DNA of 64,000 nt from Clostridium beijerinckii HUN142 (GTDB taxonomy: Bacteria > Bacillota > Clostridia > Clostridiales > Clostridiaceae). Below the pieces are notes generated by a model, which was not told the DNA's origin, searched no databases, and saw only the letters and a program-made list of their open reading frames with translations. This document shows positions 60,401 to 64,000 of the stretch, piece by piece; the stretch's first letter is position 1; each line of letters starts with the position of its first letter. Position numbers and translations under genes: made by a program. Location of the stretch: assembly GCF_000621745.1 (NCBI RefSeq), contig NZ_JHXK01000020.1, positions 62,001 to 126,000 of the forward strand, in the 5' to 3' direction.

Positions 60401-60539
60401 CACGAATAGTAAATTCAGGATCTTCATTTCTTCCAAGTTTAGGATAAACAAAAATCCCAGACACAATTATTGTAATAGCTAAAAAATAAATCAGTTGTTT
60501 TCTATTAAGACACCACTCTGTCAGATTGAAACCCTTCAT
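57414..60539 (-). CDS. RND-family efflux transporter (AcrB/HAE-type)
   Basis: 1041 residues, full RND length: membrane helix 1 (~15-32), two large outside loops (~35-330 and ~560-870), and two blocks of membrane helices with the proton-relay motif GLLVDDAIIAIE in helix 4. Sequence near the N-terminus (GRNEDPEFTIREM) is typical of the HAE-like export group. It is coupled by TAATG overlap to the HlyD gene and overlaps the TolC-like gene, so the three form one machine driven by proton motive force, probably for hydrophobic toxicants. Confidence 0.93.
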   Translation of the reverse strand: MKGFNLTEWCLNRKQLIYFLAITIIVSGIFVYPKLGRNEDPEFTIREMYITVVWPGSTASQVEEQVTDKIERRLQDIPNKDYIKSYSFPGRSVIFIDLKDDVASDKIRDTWVEVRNDINDMKGTLPSNIVGPNFNDRYDDVYGCVYALTSDGYTYEEMREKAENIRRTLLNVKDVKKVDLIGVQTEKISIQIENTKMAQLGISPNTISSALQTQNSVIPSGMIQTSTDNVYLRVSGMFDNVDNISNLPIKAGNQTFRLGDIASITRGYSDPPDPKMFFNGKESIGIAVSMEKGGNVLNLGKNLDKTLDEIKNDLPLGLNIDQVANQPEAVTDSINDFLETFVLALVIVMVVSFVSLGFRTGLVVAISIPLVIAGVFVGMYFLGIPLHKVSLGALIIALGLLVDDAIIAIEMMSVKLEEGWDRFRAGCFAFTSTAFPMLTGTLITCSAFTPIGFSKGSASEYTGSVFTVVTISLLFSWVVSVCFVPVLGFDLIKIKNNENKKSDVYDSKFYNKFRSVLNWCLNHRKLVITTTIILFCTSGYALSHYVQKEFFPAATRPELLVDMTLPQGSSISATQEAADRLSEALKGDKDIVNYSYYVGRGAPRFVLSLEPASQNSNVAQFVILTKDIAARERVNKNVQQLLDSGFENIQSHIKVIQNGPPSNYPVMFMVTGYDNDKVREIAAKVRDAMASNPKLYNINFDWFEKTKAMSIEVDQDKARALGLDSQQISLFLQGQLSGTTVSQFRQDDKTVDIVVKMDSVNINDLGYIKNINIPIPSGGFIPMDQIAKINYDAEDGYIVRRDLKPTITVQAEVLPGITGNDAETNIYDQLEDLRKTLPSGYSIDMGGALERSNKGLAQVREVVPIMIVLMVILLMLQLQNVPKMIMTLLTAPLGIIGVTLALLMLNSPMGFVVVLGILALMGIIIRNSVILVDQIANHIKSGESIREAIIDSTILRFRPIILTAVAAILGMLPLIKNTFWGPMAVAMSGGLFVATILTLFVLPAIYASWYKVDKKPENKIVLDSKEVEIQEEEIINEGENE

Positions 60540-61636
60540 TAATTATCACTCCCTACTCTTACTTCCTGACCTTCGCGTAGTTTGGTAATGCCGGCTGTCA
60601 CCACTACATCTCCTTCGCTTAAGCCATCACTTACTGTAACCTGATCACTACCGAAATCCTTTACTGTAATATTTTTTAGGGTAACTGAATTATCTTTAAC
60701 AACCCAAACAGCAGGAGATGAATCTGTCTGATATACGGCTCCAAGTGGTATCCATATTTGACTTGATGAGTTATTTTCGTTAATAGATACACTAGAAGAC
60801 ATTCCTATTTTTATGCTAGGAGGTGAATCTATAAGATTTATTCTAACTCTGTAAGTACGTGATGCTTCATTAGCTACCGGAGATATTTCTCCTAATGAGC
60901 CTTTCAATTTAACATCTGATAAAGCCGAAAAACTTATATTGATTTCTTTAGCACTTTTTAATTGGTCAATTCTATTTTCAGGAACATTAATTTCTACCTC
61001 TAGTTGATTATTCTGAACTAGTGTTATAATCTTCTGCCCAGGTGTGACAACTTGCCCTTCTTCAGCGTCAACACTGCTGATTACTCCAGATTTATCAGCA
61101 TATAACTTACAATAATCCAGTTGATTCAAACTTTGAGTATGCAATGCATTGGCCTGATCTAATGCATCCTTTGCAGTTTCATCGGCATTTACATAATTAT
61201 CATATTCTGCCTGAGATATAAATTTAGATTGATAAAGTGGTTCATATCGTTTCAAATTATCTTCAGCCAGTTTATATTTGGCTTCCGCTAGTGAAACTGC
61301 TGCTTCAGAATTTTTTACTGCTTGTTCAATATCTCTAGAATCAATTTCCATGAGAACTGCTCCTTGTTCTACCTTATCTCCAACTGACACATTTTTTTTA
61401 ATAATCTTTCCTCCTACTTGGAATGCCAGTTGACTTTTATAGTGAGATTGGACTACTCCTGAATAGACATATTCTGAATCTTTATTGGATGTTGAGATCG
61501 TTAGAGTTTTTACCACAGGAGGCGGCAAAACTGTTTCCTCTTTCTTTGAATTTGTTTTCACTACTTTAAAAACAAAAAAACAAATAGCCACTATTCCGAT
61601 AACCAGTAAAAACTTTTTTATCATCTTAATTTTCAT
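60539..61636 (-). CDS. RND periplasmic-adaptor-type (HlyD/AcrA family) protein
   Basis: 365 residues: N-terminal membrane anchor (~6-26), lipoyl/barrel-sandwich halves (AFQVGGKIIKKNVSVGDKV and GVISSVDAEEGQVVTPGQ) split by a helical hairpin (~90-165), then beta-barrel and membrane-proximal domains. First gene of the efflux operon; AAAAGGGG before the ATG. Lacks a lipobox Cys. Confidence 0.92.
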   Translation of the reverse strand: MKIKMIKKFLLVIGIVAICFFVFKVVKTNSKKEETVLPPPVVKTLTISTSNKDSEYVYSGVVQSHYKSQLAFQVGGKIIKKNVSVGDKVEQGAVLMEIDSRDIEQAVKNSEAAVSLAEAKYKLAEDNLKRYEPLYQSKFISQAEYDNYVNADETAKDALDQANALHTQSLNQLDYCKLYADKSGVISSVDAEEGQVVTPGQKIITLVQNNQLEVEINVPENRIDQLKSAKEINISFSALSDVKLKGSLGEISPVANEASRTYRVRINLIDSPPSIKIGMSSSVSINENNSSSQIWIPLGAVYQTDSSPAVWVVKDNSVTLKNITVKDFGSDQVTVSDGLSEGDVVVTAGITKLREGQEVRVGSDN

Positions 61637-61706
61637 TGTAAAGCACCCCTTTTAGCCTTTTAAATTTTCTTGATTGTATCTTCAATCAAATTACCTATTT
61701 AATCAC

Positions 61707-61721
61707 ACAACACGGTGTTGT
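61707..61721. promoter_or_regulatory. TetR operator of the efflux operon
   Basis: ACAACAC-G-GTGTTGT in the divergent promoter region, immediately before a TATAAT (61721-61726). Binding here would cover promoter elements of both directions. Confidence 0.7.
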
Positions 61722-61797
61722 ATAATTAAATTATAACTGATATAAAACTTTCATCAATCAACAAAAGTCACCCAAGTGTTGGAAAGAAGGAGATAAT

Positions 61798-62361
61798 ATG
61801 AATAAACAACCTGAAATTACTGAACAAACAAAAAGAAATATTATAGATGCGTTTTGGAAGATTTTAAAACAAAAAAGATTAGATAAGATAACAGTAAAAG
61901 AAATAGCCGATATAGCCGGCTATAATCGAAGTACATTCTATGCTTATTTCACAAGTGTAAGTGATATACTTGAACAAGAAGAAAATATTCTGCTAAATTA
62001 TGTACATGATAATGCAAGCAAAATCTTGTTTCCCCACTTAATTAAAGGTTTAAGACCTAAAGCTTCTGAACTATATTTCTTTGCCAAAAGTGAACATTTG
62101 AAAATTTTACTCAGTGAAAATGGTGACCCCGAATTTAAAGGAAAACTAAAAAAGACAATTATTCCAATTGCCTTTAATGCATTTAACTTACCCAAGGATA
62201 ATATTCACGCTGAGTATCTTTGTGAATTTTGTTTTTCTGCAGTAATATCAACCATAATCCATTGGTATGACAATCAAGAAATTGAAATAGATGAATTATT
62301 CGATATACTTTGGACAATGGTTACAAAAGGCGTACTATTTGAATATAAAAAATTAATATAA
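61798..62361 (+). CDS. TetR/AcrR-family regulator of the efflux operon
   Basis: 187 residues, HTH KITVKEIADIAGYNRSTFYA at ~27-46, TetR_C-type remainder. GAAGGAG before the ATG. Divergent from the HlyD-RND-TolC operon with a palindromic operator between; expected to repress the pump until a substrate binds. Confidence 0.9.
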   Translation: MNKQPEITEQTKRNIIDAFWKILKQKRLDKITVKEIADIAGYNRSTFYAYFTSVSDILEQEENILLNYVHDNASKILFPHLIKGLRPKASELYFFAKSEHLKILLSENGDPEFKGKLKKTIIPIAFNAFNLPKDNIHAEYLCEFCFSAVISTIIHWYDNQEIEIDELFDILWTMVTKGVLFEYKKLI

Positions 62362-62469
62362 AGCAGATATACTTAGCTAAAACATTATACTTAATAAACT
62401 ATGCACAGTTTTGACTCTACATTGATCGCTCCCATTCTTAAACATATAGTATTAAAATTTTAGCCAAAA

Positions 62470-63339
62470 TTAAAACTCTTCAATAATATTAAAACATTTT
62501 TTTATATCCCGCTCTCCTTTTACTACCACATCACTTAGCAGCCAGCTATTTTCCTCTGCTTTTTGAAACTTCCAGTATTGTACAAACTCCTTAACTTTAT
62601 CACTTCCAAAGAGAATCTCTCCATCTGTTTCATCTACAACATAATCCTTTGCATTATATTTAATGACGAACCAGACAACATCTTTATAACTATCATGATG
62701 ATGAATAATTCCAACTGGGTCTGCTTCTATAAGTTCAAGTTCTTCTATTATCCTTCCGACATTCTCAAAAGAATATCTTTTACATTGTGATTGCAGCGCA
62801 TCATAAAACTCAGTACTCATATATTTTTTGCACATTTCAAAATTCATACGTTCCAGTGAATCAGTTACTTTAAAAAATGCTTCTTTTATAGTGCTTCTAA
62901 GAAAAGCATAAGAAATATTTTTAGGATCTTTCTTTATTGTATTTATAAATTCATCTGTTTTCTTCTTTTTCTTATTCATCTCATTATTGTATATAAGATT
63001 ATTAATGAAATAATCATCCAGCTTTAAAATATGAATGATAATTATTACCAAACTTAACCCCACTAAAAAAGCAGATTTTATTGGAAATTCTCCTCCATTA
63101 TGATACCACTTAATAATATCAGGCAATCCTAACTTATTTAAAAGTGCTATTAACGTAATCATCACAATAAGCATTTTAGTCTTAAAAAAGAATAGATCCG
63201 TCATAGCTTCTCTATCATATCTATTACGTTTATCAGTAACCATATTTAAATAATACAAAGTCTCAGAGTCATTTAACATCTGAATTATCTTCTTAATATA
63301 TTTACTGCGTTTATTTGGCTCTTTAAATATTTCCCACAT
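62470..63339 (-). CDS. Tim44-like domain membrane protein
   Basis: 289 residues: two membrane segments (~52-70 and ~86-105), a Lys-rich stretch, then a C-terminal Tim44-like domain (~150-285; AFFKVTDSLERMNFEMCKKY ... WLLSDVVVKGERD). Bacterial Tim44-like proteins are common and mostly uncharacterised; some bind membranes or act in protein export. GGGGG before the ATG. Confidence 0.75.
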   Translation of the reverse strand: MWEIFKEPNKRSKYIKKIIQMLNDSETLYYLNMVTDKRNRYDREAMTDLFFFKTKMLIVMITLIALLNKLGLPDIIKWYHNGGEFPIKSAFLVGLSLVIIIIHILKLDDYFINNLIYNNEMNKKKKKTDEFINTIKKDPKNISYAFLRSTIKEAFFKVTDSLERMNFEMCKKYMSTEFYDALQSQCKRYSFENVGRIIEELELIEADPVGIIHHHDSYKDVVWFVIKYNAKDYVVDETDGEILFGSDKVKEFVQYWKFQKAEENSWLLSDVVVKGERDIKKCFNIIEEF

Positions 63340-63842
63340 ATTATTCCCCCTGAATATATAAGTTTATAAATTCTAAAATACTATCTTTATTAAGGACCTT
63401 CTTATTCAAATAAAATCTATTTTTTTATTTGCTTCTAAAAATGTTGCTTTAGCTGTTTTTAACCACAAAATATAATAAATTCATATAGTTTGATTATTGG
63501 GGACAACTCAATATAAATACTAGCCGAAGCTTGTACCACAATTTTTTCTCCCAATGTATATCGTTGTAAGCATACAATCGTATACTGAATTACAATATTT
63601 CTACATTATAATTATAATATTAATTCCAATATTATGTATATAGCTAAACAAATACAGACTATTTTCATTTAAAACCTGTTATTTTTTATAATCGTAGGAA
63701 TCTACATTGGATTAAACCATGAAGTTCTCGCTTAATATAAATTGTTATATTGTTAAATTTCTTTATTTGTAACTTCTTAACTTTTTTCCTTTTTTAATTG
63801 TTAAAAAATTTTATTAGAAAATATTTCTAAAGAAAATGAAAT
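63340..63842. other. AT-rich intergenic region
   Basis: No gene or strong hairpin seen. A pyrimidine-rich stretch near 63760-63800 resembles the one at 7930-8010. Confidence 0.5.
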
Positions 63843-64000
63843 AATTTTTCCTCCCACTGGCATGAACAATTCATGCTTATGTAGATTGTAAAAGGAACAT
63901 TACTGTTGCAGTGTGGAAGTAAAAAAATATTTATTGAACAAGATTCAGTCGCTATTGTAACCCCCAATGAAATTCATTCCAGATAGAATCTAGAATCAGA
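63843..64000 (+). pseudogene. Decayed N-terminal (cupin) part of an AraC-type regulator, cut by the window end
   Basis: One frame reads NFSSHWHEQFMLM-stop-IVKGTLLLQCGSKKIFIEQ and then DSVAIVTPNEIHSR-stop, the pattern of AraC sensor domains (HWHE at the start of the cupin). TAG codons at 63882-63884 and 63984-63986 interrupt it, each explainable by CAG to TAG. No start is visible. Confidence 0.6.

Overview
The window is low-GC DNA with AGGAGG-type ribosome binding sites and frequent TTG/GTG starts. Its gene content is that of a saccharolytic, motile, spore-forming-type anaerobe of Clostridium sensu stricto: BglG/LicT antitermination, a SigI-type sigma factor, two chemoreceptors, flavodoxin/ferredoxin proteins and several TetR-controlled efflux units. 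I infer the genus from this content; no rRNA or tRNA gene is present.

Layout. 0.1-4.0 kb: remnant of an AAA ATPase gene, a two-gene ABC exporter, and a response regulator/histidine kinase pair. 4.3-7.8 kb: TetR, a flavodoxin-ferredoxin protein, a broken beta-glucosidase tail and an intact AAA ATPase. 8.5-18.3 kb: a secreted glycan-degradation island with a CBM56-crystallin-GH64 beta-1,3-glucanase, a GH18 chitinase with a chitin-binding module, a GH16 beta-1,3-glucanase, a SigI sigma factor with no adjacent RsgI, a second GH18 chitinase, and a chitin-binding GH23 lysozyme/chitinase. Together these could attack beta-1,3-glucan plus chitin, the two main polymers of fungal walls. Two of the enzymes carry an in-frame stop exactly between catalytic domain and binding modules. 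18.6-23.5 kb: bgl operon (licT, EIIBCA transporter, 6-phospho-beta-glucosidase) with RNA antiterminator signals; the transporter gene is flanked by inverted copies of a structured 70-nt element. 23.7-30.2 kb: MarR, chemoreceptor, LigB-type dioxygenase, FMN reductase, alpha/beta hydrolase and its divergent TetR. 30.4-36.7 kb: two near-identical CAP-domain genes, each with the same broken signal-peptide frame, flanking a rhomboid-TPR protease and a chemoreceptor. 36.8-45.1 kb: small membrane protein, IS1595-type transposase remnant, MFS/isochorismatase-like pair with TetR, TetR/MazG-like pair divergent from a ketopantoate-reductase-like gene, a P-loop kinase and a DUF6512 membrane protein. 45.1-50.1 kb: GGDEF-EAL protein, AraC regulator, epoxide-hydrolase-like enzyme. 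50.6-54.3 kb: compatible-solute ABC importer with a BusR-like (GntR + RCK_C) regulator and matching operator half-sites. 54.5-62.4 kb: polysaccharide deacetylase and a complete HlyD-RND-TolC-like efflux operon under a divergent TetR. 62.5-64 kb: Tim44-like membrane protein and a decayed AraC-type gene.

A family of large imperfect palindromes (five copies of 130-410 bp, four with a long hairpin core) is spread over 28-56 kb, mostly touching gene ends. Recurrent short terminator-like hairpins and several gene remnants point to active duplication and decay. The most unusual points are the split secreted enzymes, a start codon presented in the loop of a covarying hairpin in two paralogous leaders, the palindrome family, the flanked bglP gene and the duplicated frame-broken CAP genes.
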